NCBI GenBank assembly: GCA_045538015.1 | Contig: JAZSQO010000048.1 | Location: 1-45,503 of the forward strand | Direction of reading: 5' to 3' | DNA: 45,503 bases | From: SIG598 sp045538015 | GTDB taxonomy: Bacteria > Bacillota > Clostridia > Oscillospirales > Acutalibacteraceae | Shown here: one piece after another, positions 10,601 through 17,805 of the stretch | How positions within the stretch are numbered: the stretch's first letter is position 1 | How the letters are laid out: each line of letters opens with the position of its first letter | Position numbers and translations under genes: made by a program | Notes under the pieces: generated by a model | Told to the model about the DNA's origin: nothing | The model's database searches: none | Seen by the model: the letters and a program-made list of their open reading frames with translations, nothing else

Positions 10601-12169
10601 AATTCTGCCTTCAACTGGTGTAACTCCCTCAAAACCGTCTACTACTCCGGCATCGAAAGCGAATGGGACGCCATCAGCGTTGGCTGGGGCAACGAATATC
10701 TTCTCAACGCAACCATCTACTTCGCTGTCTCCGACCTCATCGCCAAGGGTGAGTGCGGCGGCCTCGAGTGGGAGCTGAGCAAGGAGGGCGTGCTGACCCT
10801 TTCCGGCAGCGATGCCATTCCCGATTATTCGGCTGAATCTCCCGCCCCGTGGAGCAGGTATGCCTCCTCGGTAAAATCTGCGGTTCTCGCCGACGGCGTT
10901 ACTGCCATCGGCGACAATGCCTTTGCCTCCTGCGCGGCTATGACCTCTGTGTATATTCCCGGCAGCGTCAGCTCCATCGGTGACGGAGCCTTCGACTCAT
11001 GCTTCGCACTGACTACCGTTGATATTTCCAAAAATGTGACAAGCATCGGTTCCGGCGCGTTCAGCGGCTGCTCCGCGCTGACCGCTATCACCGTTGACAG
11101 CGCCAACACGAAGTACAAGGCCGCTGACGGTGTTCTGTTCAACAAGAGCGGCACGAACCTCATCTGCTTCCCCGCGGGCAAGAGCGGAGAATATACCGTT
11201 CCCGCCGGCGTGACCCGCATCAGCGATTACGCCTTCTCCGGCTGCGGCAAGCTGACCGCGGTGACCATTCCCGACAGCGTGCAGCGCATGGGCATATACG
11301 CCTTCGCGGGCTGCTCCTCCCTTGCTGAGGTCACTCTTCCCGCGGCGCTGACCGATGTTGACGAATACGCCTTCTCCGGCTGCGCGAGCCTCAGAACGGT
11401 CAATGTCCCGGTGAGCGTTACTCAGATCAACGGAAACGCCTTCTCCGGCTGCTCGTCTCTGTCTGACATCTACTACTCCGGCACCTCTGCCGAATGGGAA
11501 GAGATAATCATCCGCTCCGGCAATTCTCCCTTCACCTCTGCCAAGGTGCACTGCGCCGCCGGAGAAGACGAGGATCTCACTCTCGAATCAGAAGACGAAT
11601 CGGTAAAGATTGTCATTCCCGACGGCGAGACCGAAGTCACCGCCGACACCGAGCTGAATGTCGATCCCATCACAATCAGCACCGAAGAGACCAAAACCGT
11701 TTTCGCGGTTCTTGACGAGCTGGGTGAGGGATTTATGCTCTACGACATCACCCTCACTGAGGACGGCAGAGAGGTCCAGCCCTCCGGCGAGGTTACCGTC
11801 CGCATCAAGGTGCCCGACGGCTACAACGCCGAAAAGTGCAAGGTTTATCATGTCAGCAGCGACGGCACTGCGGAAAACATGAACGCTGTTGTTGAGGACG
11901 GATACTTTGTATTTATCACCAGCCACTTCAGCTACTACGCGATCGTAGAAGGCGAGCCGTCCGCACCCAGCCGCCTCCCCGGCGACATCAATTCCGACGG
12001 CAAACTCGACATGAAGGACTCCACCGTCCTGCGCCGATACCTTGCCGGCTGGGATGTCACCATTAACGAATCAAACGCCGACGTCAACGGCGACGGCGAG
12101 GTCAATCTGGTCGACTCCACCATCCTGCGCAGACATCTGGCGGGATGGGAAGGAATAGAGCTGAAGTAA
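7607..12169 (+). CDS. Large BspA-like LRR_5 surface protein with dockerin (1520 aa)
   Basis: Signal peptide cleaved near AYA (37), then an acidic Ser/Asp/Thr stretch (about 40-76). Five blocks follow, beginning near residues 79, 328, 605, 893 and 1045. Each opens with a CGxxLxW..GxLTISGSG head segment and continues with LRR_5 repeats of 23 residues; several end in a VYYxGTxxEW capping segment. Some blocks carry the DGVLFNKSGT insert common in BspA proteins. The shared domain ending HFSYYAIV (about 1323-1445) and a dockerin (1457-1520) complete it. GGAGG precedes the ATG at good spacing. It heads a probable operon with the NAGPA protein (36-base gap), a further LRR-dockerin protein and the cohesin anchor. 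Likely an adhesin; repeat number suggests length variation. Confidence 0.94.
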   Translation: MKKIIAMILSFVMLFGTATIGVPEEGVRLGFGLTAYAAEETSDSDLLSSDTDVSGTDAVTSGTDISEPEDPAPAEIASGTCGDNLTWVLTDDGKLTISGSGNMYNWSSYSNVPWYNNSTEIKNVEISGAASIGDYAFSLCRSLASVTIPDSVTSIGNYAFSKCDSLLAIIVNDSNANYKDIDGVLLNKNGTILICCPGGKSGDYSIPIGVTAIGDNAFIYCSSLESVTIPDSVTSIGDYAFYNCASLKSVTIPDSVTSIGDSAFFRCTSLASVTIGNSVTTIGNYAFYDCDALTDVYYGGTADEWKAITIGKNNDDLLFATLHCVTVIASGTCGNDLTWVLTDDGKLSISGSGKMKDWYSFSSVPWNSYRSQIKTVEMSGATSIGNYAFEDCNSLALVTIPVSVTSVGYRAFLYCDSLVSVTIPDSVTAIGDHAFANCGSLALVTIGEGVEAIEERAFSGCKSLLKINVDANNEFYADIEGVLCNKKATTLICWPGGKKGTAEIPNGVTLIGDYAFEDCDSLASVTIPDSVTSIGDYAFLGCDSLASVTIGNSVTSIGDGAFSGYGNLQTAIYHGSSSDWQKVSVGSNNTYLTDHLFFLGDPTEIASGKCGKGLDWVLTDDGVLTITGSGKMYSWSSESDVQWNSYRSKIRVIEMDGAETIGNYAFSDCDSLASVTIPDSVSTIGNSAFSDCTSLAVVAIGNSVTSIGGSAFSYCYSLESVSIPDSVTSIGNSAFRQCTSLASVTIPNRVTSIGSSAFYNCTSLAVVAIGNSVTSIGGSAFSDCTSLASVTIPNSVTSIGSGAFSNCDSLASVTIPDSLKSISSSAFNGCISLTSVTIPYSVKTISDSAFHGSYAIEDVYYIGTEEEWEAVTIDANNAPILDANIHFEPSDILYSGWCGKDAQYTFDRSGKLSITGSGEMYNWSNYSSSTAPWNSYSLQIKEVSISGVTSIGDYAFYDCYSLASVTIPDSVATIGSSAFSDCTSLASVTLPDSVTSIGNSAFNWCNSLKTVYYSGIESEWDAISVGWGNEYLLNATIYFAVSDLIAKGECGGLEWELSKEGVLTLSGSDAIPDYSAESPAPWSRYASSVKSAVLADGVTAIGDNAFASCAAMTSVYIPGSVSSIGDGAFDSCFALTTVDISKNVTSIGSGAFSGCSALTAITVDSANTKYKAADGVLFNKSGTNLICFPAGKSGEYTVPAGVTRISDYAFSGCGKLTAVTIPDSVQRMGIYAFAGCSSLAEVTLPAALTDVDEYAFSGCASLRTVNVPVSVTQINGNAFSGCSSLSDIYYSGTSAEWEEIIIRSGNSPFTSAKVHCAAGEDEDLTLESEDESVKIVIPDGETEVTADTELNVDPITISTEETKTVFAVLDELGEGFMLYDITLTEDGREVQPSGEVTVRIKVPDGYNAEKCKVYHVSSDGTAENMNAVVEDGYFVFITSHFSYYAIVEGEPSAPSRLPGDINSDGKLDMKDSTVLRRYLAGWDVTINESNADVNGDGEVNLVDSTILRRHLAGWEGIELK
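9595..10130 (+). repeat. Array of 69-bp LRR units with a 207-bp internal duplication
   Basis: About eight consecutive 69-bp units (23 codons each) of the LRR_5 type. The unit encoding TSLAVVAIGNSVTSIGGSAF occurs twice, at about 9688 and 9895, exactly 207 bp (three units) apart and nearly identical at DNA level, which points to a recent duplication of a three-unit segment. A similar array lies at about 8020-8475. Confidence 0.8.
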
Positions 12170-12205
12170 CATCTATCCCATTGTCCTGATATCAGGGGGT
12201 ACGCA

Positions 12206-13216
12206 TTGAAAAGAAATATAGAGGAGATCAAAGAAATCATATCGACGCGCGCAAAAAAGCTCGCCGGGGCCGTCACTGCTTTCCGGGAAAAATCCCTGAA
12301 ACTAATGCGGGAGCACAAAGCTCTGACGGCAGTGATTGGGACGGCCGCGGTGCTGCTTGGTGCGGCCATATTTCTGATGTATGGTCCTTACAAGGGACTG
12401 AGTGATCTGTATATTACCACCGCGATGCACACGAGCGATCATCGCTATCTGGCGGAGCTGTTCTATTCGGATGAGTACATTGCCGAGGTGCTCGAGCGCA
12501 ACGCGATACATGAGCAGTACGGAGGCTCGGACGAAATAATCCCGGTCGAAGCCTCCGACGGTATGGAGCTGCACCGGATCGAAGAGAAAGAGTTTTCCGG
12601 GTGGATGCTCATTGTCGACGATCCCGCGAGGCTCAGGGTCGTGCCGGCGTACGACTACGGAGAACTGCTGGAGGATATCGCGGCTCGATATGGAGCCGTG
12701 GCGGCAATAAACGCAAGCGGATATGTCTCCAACGGAATGAGAGGCGAGCCGAACGGTCTGGTGATTATAGATCATCAGGTGGTGCACCAGTGTGAGTATA
12801 ATGTGCACTCCTTTTTCGCGCTGACCGATTCCGGGGGAGCGGCCTTCGGAACGCTGTCTACCGAGAGTCTGCTTCGAGGCGGCTTCAGAGATGTAATAGA
12901 CTTTGGCCCGGTGCTGATTCTCAACGGGACACCAAATGAAATTGTAGGCGACGGAGGCGGCTTGTCTGCCCGGACAGCCATAGGACAGACCGAAGATGGA
13001 CGCATCCTGATGCTGGCAGTCGATGGCCTGCGGCTGGACAGCTTCGGAGCCACATTCAACGATGTGCAGTCCATCATGCTTCGCTACGGAGCGGTCAACG
13101 CCGTGGCGCTTGACGGCGGCTCATCCACGAGTATGTACTATGACGGCGCCATTATCAATGAGCCGTGTCAGGGAATGGAAGAGCGATTCCTTCCCAACGC
13201 CATAATAGTTATCTGA
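12206..13216 (+). CDS. Membrane-anchored phosphodiester glycosidase family (NAGPA-like) protein (336 aa)
   Basis: Starts at TTG with an AGGGGG Shine-Dalgarno a few bases upstream. A cytoplasmic basic N-terminus precedes one membrane helix (about 40-60). The outer part carries the hallmarks of the NAGPA (phosphodiester glycosidase, PF09992) family: NASGY followed by EPNGLVI, FGPVLILNG, RTAIGQ..DGRILMLAVDG and ALDGGSSTSMYYDG. Family members remove or cleave sugar-phosphodiester linkages and often sit near surface polysaccharide genes. It lacks a dockerin, unlike its neighbours, and is placed between two LRR-dockerin genes with gaps of 36 and 53 bases. A role in modifying the wall glycopolymer to which the CWB2 anchor would bind is possible but only inferred from position. 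Confidence 0.88.
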   Translation: MKRNIEEIKEIISTRAKKLAGAVTAFREKSLKLMREHKALTAVIGTAAVLLGAAIFLMYGPYKGLSDLYITTAMHTSDHRYLAELFYSDEYIAEVLERNAIHEQYGGSDEIIPVEASDGMELHRIEEKEFSGWMLIVDDPARLRVVPAYDYGELLEDIAARYGAVAAINASGYVSNGMRGEPNGLVIIDHQVVHQCEYNVHSFFALTDSGGAAFGTLSTESLLRGGFRDVIDFGPVLILNGTPNEIVGDGGGLSARTAIGQTEDGRILMLAVDGLRLDSFGATFNDVQSIMLRYGAVNAVALDGGSSTSMYYDGAIINEPCQGMEERFLPNAIIVI

Positions 13217-13269
13217 TCGGATTGAACATCAACCCGGCGAATAAAAATTGTTTTACAGGAGAAGCGGTT

Positions 13270-16098
13270 ATGAAAAAAGATGCCACAACAAGAAGAGGAC
13301 TCAGAAAAGTCGTTGCCACCGTTCTGGCGGTCTTTCTGCTGTTTGGCGCTGTGTCCGAGAGCGTTCCCGGCCTCAGCCTGCCTCTGTTCACCGCCCACGC
13401 GGCGGAGGTGCTCTACAGCGGAGAGTGCGGCGAGGATGGCGACAACCTTACATGGACGCTGGACAGCGAAGGCACGCTTACGATCAGCGGTACGGGCAAA
13501 ACATTCTATTGGGAAAGCAGCTTGGATGTACCTTGGCGTGAATACATCACCGAATACGAATATCACTATGACCTGAAGAAAATTGTACTTGCCGAGGGCG
13601 TTGAAGAAATTCAGAGTTCGGTTACGTTCTTCGACTGTCATCCGGAGGAAGTATATATATCATCTACTGTAGCCTACATTCCTGAAGGGATAAACGGTTA
13701 TAACTTAAAGAGCTATGAAATAAGCGAAAACCACCCGCTTTTCTGCGATGTAGATGGTGTTCTGTTCAGCAAGGATAAATCAACGCTGATTTCATATCCG
13801 AAGAACAGACCGGGTTCCAGCTATACCATTCCAGCAAGTGTTTCTGAATTGGAAGCGAACGCGTTTAGTTCCAGTCAGCATCTTGTCAGCATAGACTATG
13901 CTGAAGGAGCATCGTTTACCCATGTTCCGGCAGATGCGTTTTCGGGAAATATGCTCGAGTGCGTATACCTACCTGCAACTGTCACATATATTGAGGGAGG
14001 GGCATTTGACTCCGCATATTATCTGACCGAAATCAATATAGCCCCGGAGAACGAAAAATATTGCACTATTGATGGAATGGTCTTCAACAAAAGCGGTACA
14101 GAACTGGTCGTTTGTCCTTCCGGATTGGAAATATGCAAACTCGGTGCGGCGGTTACGGCTATAGATGAAAATGCGTTTTACTGGCTTTCTTCTTTGAAAG
14201 AATTTGTTGTGGACAGCGGCAACACCGTATATTCAGCAGCAAACGGTTGCCTGCTGAATAAGGCGGGAACAGAAATCCTTAATATCCCTTCGGAAATCGG
14301 GGATTTGGTAATCCCCAAAACGGTGACAAGCATACCTGATGAAACGATTGAAAATGCCGGATACGAAGTGACGTCCCTGACGGTTGAAGAAGGAAACGCA
14401 GCCTTTGTGGCGAAGAATAATGTGCTGATGGACAAAGCAGAAAAAACAGTTTTCTTTTCGGTCGGCACAAAAATTGACTTACCGGCGACTATTACCCATG
14501 TCAAAAAGTGGGGCTTGTATAGACCGTACTATGTGTGTTACGCAGGCACGACTGCACAGTGGGAATCTGTTACATTTGATCACAATAGAAGACCTGATAT
14601 GGTCATCTGCTCTGATACTGCCGATATTTCCGGGTCGTGCGGCGACAATGTCAGATGGACGCTTAACAATAAAGGTGAATTGAGAATCAGCGGAACTGGG
14701 GAAATGGGCTACGCGGATTACGATAGATACAAATTCTTTGTAAAGAAAATCATAGTCGAGGAAGGCGTTACCAGCATTTGCAACAGTGCGTTCGAGCGCA
14801 TGGAATATGCCGAAGAGCTCGTTCTGCCGGATTCTTTGGAAGTGATCTGGGCGGGAGCATTCAGCGAAACCGCCATAAGCTCAATTACTATTCCGAAAAA
14901 TGTGAAAGAGATCTGGTACGACACAGCATGGGGATGCAAGAACCTTACCGAAATTAAAATTGACGAAAACAATAAGAATTTCTTCGTGAAGGATGGATGC
15001 TTGTACACCAGCGATTGCTCTCGCATTGTAATGTATCCGGTAGGAGAATTACGAGAATACTTTGTTGTTCCCATGAGTGTTACAGATAATTACATTTCTG
15101 GGTTATTCTATAATGGTTCCGCAACGCCGTATGACTATCGCTCAGTCGGTCAGATATTCAAGGAAACCGAAAACAACACCGCCATGCTGATATACACTTT
15201 TACAAAAGATCTGAAAATCCCCAGCAAGGTTGACGGTCTAACGGTGACCAAAATCAAAGATTACGCCATGTCAGACAAAACCAGAGTGACCGTTCTTGAT
15301 ATGCCCGAGGGAATGACCGAGGTCGGCATTTTCGCTTTTAACCACAACCTGAAGCTGACCGAGGTTTATGTTCCCAGCACCATGACAACCATTGGCGCTG
15401 CAGCCTTCAAGGACTGCGTCAACCTGACCGATGTTTACTATGCCGGTTCAGAAGAGGATTGGGCAAAAATCAGCATCGGAGAAAAGAACGAATGGCTCAC
15501 CGGAGCAAATATCCACTTTGGAGAAACAAAGACCGCGTCGGGAGTGACCGCGGTGATTTACCGCGGCGAACTCAACATTGACAGCAAGACCGAACTGTGC
15601 GTAGAGGATGTCACCGACGCGCCGGAGATCGAAAGCGGCATTATTTCGGTGCTCGACGGGCTGGGAACCGGACATAAGCTGTTTGATATTTCCTTCCTGA
15701 AGGATGGCAAGGAGGTTCAGCCGTCCGCTCCGCTGACGGTCAAGATTCCTGTCCCGGCAGGATACGATGCCGAGAGTTGCGAGGTTTACCATGTGCTGGA
15801 CGACGGAACGGTGGAAAACATGAACGCGGTGGTTGACGGCGGATATCTTGTCTTCACAGCAAAGAGCTTCAGTCTGTACGCCGTGGTGAACGATCAGGAG
15901 CGCCTCCCCGGCGACATAAACTCCGACGGCACCGTCGACATGAAGGACTCCACCGTCCTGCGCCGCTGGCTGGCCGGCTGGGATGTGACCATCAACGAAT
16001 CCAACGCCGATGTGAACGGCGACGGTGAGGTCAATCTGCTCGACTCCACCATCCTGCGCAGGCATCTGGCAAACTGGCAGGGCGTTGAGCTGGTGTAA
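13270..16098 (+). CDS. BspA-like LRR_5 surface protein with dockerin (942 aa)
   Basis: The ATG at 13270 is chosen because AGGAGAAG lies just before it and the peptide begins as a signal peptide (cleavage near AHA, 44); an upstream in-frame ATG at 13165 lies inside the previous gene. Two CG..GTLTISGTG-type head segments occur (about 51 and 456). LRR repeats between them are irregular and contain several DGxxFNKSGTE inserts. The second block ends in a VYYAGSEEDW segment. The shared pre-dockerin domain ends with SFSLYAVV, and the dockerin is 879-942, ending in VELV where the sisters end in ELK. Least similar LRR domain of the family in this window, yet its dockerin DNA matches the others closely. 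Followed after 33 bases by the cohesin anchor gene. Confidence 0.93.
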   Translation: MKKDATTRRGLRKVVATVLAVFLLFGAVSESVPGLSLPLFTAHAAEVLYSGECGEDGDNLTWTLDSEGTLTISGTGKTFYWESSLDVPWREYITEYEYHYDLKKIVLAEGVEEIQSSVTFFDCHPEEVYISSTVAYIPEGINGYNLKSYEISENHPLFCDVDGVLFSKDKSTLISYPKNRPGSSYTIPASVSELEANAFSSSQHLVSIDYAEGASFTHVPADAFSGNMLECVYLPATVTYIEGGAFDSAYYLTEINIAPENEKYCTIDGMVFNKSGTELVVCPSGLEICKLGAAVTAIDENAFYWLSSLKEFVVDSGNTVYSAANGCLLNKAGTEILNIPSEIGDLVIPKTVTSIPDETIENAGYEVTSLTVEEGNAAFVAKNNVLMDKAEKTVFFSVGTKIDLPATITHVKKWGLYRPYYVCYAGTTAQWESVTFDHNRRPDMVICSDTADISGSCGDNVRWTLNNKGELRISGTGEMGYADYDRYKFFVKKIIVEEGVTSICNSAFERMEYAEELVLPDSLEVIWAGAFSETAISSITIPKNVKEIWYDTAWGCKNLTEIKIDENNKNFFVKDGCLYTSDCSRIVMYPVGELREYFVVPMSVTDNYISGLFYNGSATPYDYRSVGQIFKETENNTAMLIYTFTKDLKIPSKVDGLTVTKIKDYAMSDKTRVTVLDMPEGMTEVGIFAFNHNLKLTEVYVPSTMTTIGAAAFKDCVNLTDVYYAGSEEDWAKISIGEKNEWLTGANIHFGETKTASGVTAVIYRGELNIDSKTELCVEDVTDAPEIESGIISVLDGLGTGHKLFDISFLKDGKEVQPSAPLTVKIPVPAGYDAESCEVYHVLDDGTVENMNAVVDGGYLVFTAKSFSLYAVVNDQERLPGDINSDGTVDMKDSTVLRRWLAGWDVTINESNADVNGDGEVNLLDSTILRRHLANWQGVELV

Positions 16099-16131
16099 TT
16101 CCAACATTCATGTAAGAAAAGAGGTTCAACC

Positions 16132-17721
16132 ATGAAAATCAGAATAATATCCGCGATAATGTCTGCTCTAATGCTGGCGATGTGCTTTTGCGGCACAGCG
16201 TACGGACTCTCGGAAAAGGCATCCGACAGCGCAGCGGCTTATCTCAGGGCGGACATGATGCCTAGCGGCGGAAGCGCTGCCGCTCGTGCCGGCTCGAAGT
16301 CTCCCGTCATCTCGGCCGAGACGGTCTCAGGCGAAAAGGGAGACAGGGTCAAGGTAGAGATCAATATGTCGAACAATCCGGGCATCATAGCGCTTGGCCT
16401 GGAGATATCCTTTGACGCAAGCCGGCTGAAGCTGGTCAAGGCGACGGACGGAGGCCTGATCGGCAAATCCAGTTCCACCTTCAGCGACAGTTATAATTCT
16501 GCCCCATTTGTCATGATGTGGGAGGATGCCCTTTCCTCGAAAGATCACACCGGCAACGGCACAGTTGCGGTGCTGGAATTTGAGGTTCTGTCTGATCCCG
16601 GAAAGAATGGAAGCGTGATCTCGGTTGATGTGACGGATGCTTACAATTACGATCTGAATGATGTTTCATTCAGCGCGGCTGACGGCAAGGTTGTGTCGTC
16701 GACTACCACTACAAAGACCACTACAACCACCTCAAAACCGACCACTACTACCACAAGCAAAACTCAGACGACCACCAAGACAACTACCACAGCAAAGCTT
16801 CCGGCCATAGACACCAAAATCTCCAGACTCTCCGGCAGCGACCGCGTCGCAACCGCCCTCAAGATCAGTGAGTCCGGATGGAAAAAGGCGAAGAATGTTG
16901 TGCTGGCCTATGCTATGAATTATCCGGACGCCCTTGCCGGTGCCCCGCTGGCTTATGCTCTGGATGCGCCGATCCTGCTCACCGCAAACAAGGACACTCT
17001 GGAGGCGTCTGTGCTTGCGGAGCTCGACCGCCTTGGAGCAAAGAATGTATATATACTCGGCGGCACCGCTGCGGTGAACAATAAGATAGCCAGCGCGATC
17101 AAGGCCAAGGGGATGTCGGTTGAACGCATTTCCGGCGACAGCAGATACGAAACCGCTGTTGCAATTGCGGAAAAGCTGGTGGATGTAAGCGGAAAGAAGC
17201 CCAAGGAGATATTTGTGGTCAGCGGAGTGAACTTCCCTGATGCTCTTGCCATCAGCTCCATTGCGGCGCTCAAGAAATGCCCCATACTGTTTGCTCCCGC
17301 CACCGGTTCCCTTGACAAGGCTACGGCGAACTTTATTACCGGCAGCAAGTGCAAGAATGTCGTTCTCCTCGGCGGTACGGCGGCTGTGTCCGACGGCGTC
17401 AAGGTCGGCATCAAGGGACTTGGCGTAGATGTTGAACGGGTTTCCGGAAGCGACCGTTATGCCACCGCCTTGGCCATATACAAAAAGTACGACAAGGTGT
17501 TCAAGGGTGACGGCGTGGCAATAGCAACCGGCGCCAACTTCCCCGACGCCCTTGCCGGAGGAGCATATGCCGCAAAGAAGGGAATCCCCGTGATTCTGGT
17601 AGGCAGCAGCATTTCCGGCGAAATGAAGAAGTATGTCCAGTCCAAGGACTGCGACAGCGCTATTGTGTTTGGCGGAGTAAACGCCGTCAGCGATCAGACA
17701 GCATATTCCCTCTTCAAATAA
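16132..17721 (+). CDS. Cohesin-CWB2 cell-wall anchoring protein (529 aa)
   Basis: Signal peptide cleaved near TAYG (25). Residues about 57-188 form a cohesin domain: GDRVKVEI, then NPGIIALGLEISFD..LKLVKA, a central VMMWEDA strand and GTVAVLEFEV. A Thr/Lys/Ser linker (about 189-222, runs of TTTT) leads to three CWB2 repeats (about 231-325, 332-425 and 430-525), each opening RxSGxxRYxTA (RLSGSDRVATA in the first) and containing NxPDALA and a GG(T/V)xAV motif. CWB2 repeats (PF04122) hold Clostridial surface proteins non-covalently to an anionic wall polymer; cohesins bind dockerins. The protein would therefore tether one dockerin partner to the wall. It is the last gene of the operon that begins with dockerin proteins, and no glycoside hydrolase with a dockerin is present in the window. 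Which dockerins it really binds is inferred. Confidence 0.93.
   Translation: MKIRIISAIMSALMLAMCFCGTAYGLSEKASDSAAAYLRADMMPSGGSAAARAGSKSPVISAETVSGEKGDRVKVEINMSNNPGIIALGLEISFDASRLKLVKATDGGLIGKSSSTFSDSYNSAPFVMMWEDALSSKDHTGNGTVAVLEFEVLSDPGKNGSVISVDVTDAYNYDLNDVSFSAADGKVVSSTTTTKTTTTTSKPTTTTTSKTQTTTKTTTTAKLPAIDTKISRLSGSDRVATALKISESGWKKAKNVVLAYAMNYPDALAGAPLAYALDAPILLTANKDTLEASVLAELDRLGAKNVYILGGTAAVNNKIASAIKAKGMSVERISGDSRYETAVAIAEKLVDVSGKKPKEIFVVSGVNFPDALAISSIAALKKCPILFAPATGSLDKATANFITGSKCKNVVLLGGTAAVSDGVKVGIKGLGVDVERVSGSDRYATALAIYKKYDKVFKGDGVAIATGANFPDALAGGAYAAKKGIPVILVGSSISGEMKKYVQSKDCDSAIVFGGVNAVSDQTAYSLFK
16690..16800 (+). repeat. Low-complexity Thr-codon linker in the anchor gene
   Basis: ACC/ACT/ACA codons in runs interspersed with Lys and Ser codons encode the linker between cohesin and CWB2 repeats; this is the type of tract prone to length change. 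Confidence 0.7.
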
Positions 17722-17732
17722 AAATCTAAAGC

Positions 17733-17796
17733 AAAAAAACAGCGAGGAAGCACCATCAACCGGTGCCTTCCTCGCTGTTTCAGCTTTCATTTTCTA
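17733..17796. terminator. Bidirectional terminator between the anchor gene and the ABC transporter
   Basis: A long stem (about 17737-17754 with 17761-17780, one bulged base) is flanked by an A tract on the left and T-rich sequence on the right, so it can end transcription from both converging operons. Confidence 0.85.
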
Positions 17797-17805
17797 ATTT
17801 TTCCC

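Noticed and set aside
13165..13269. Upstream in-frame ATG for the 942-aa LRR protein
   Set aside because: It lies inside the previous gene, has no Shine-Dalgarno, and would bury the signal peptide 35 residues in.
13217..13269. Possible separate promoter for the 942-aa LRR gene (TTGAAC at 13222)
   Set aside because: No acceptable -10 box at the right distance; co-transcription with the upstream genes is simpler.
16132..16210. Cys residues in the signal peptide of the cohesin protein considered as a lipobox
   Set aside because: Residues before Cys 18 and Cys 20 (AM and CF) do not fit the lipobox, and CWB2 repeats already provide anchoring.
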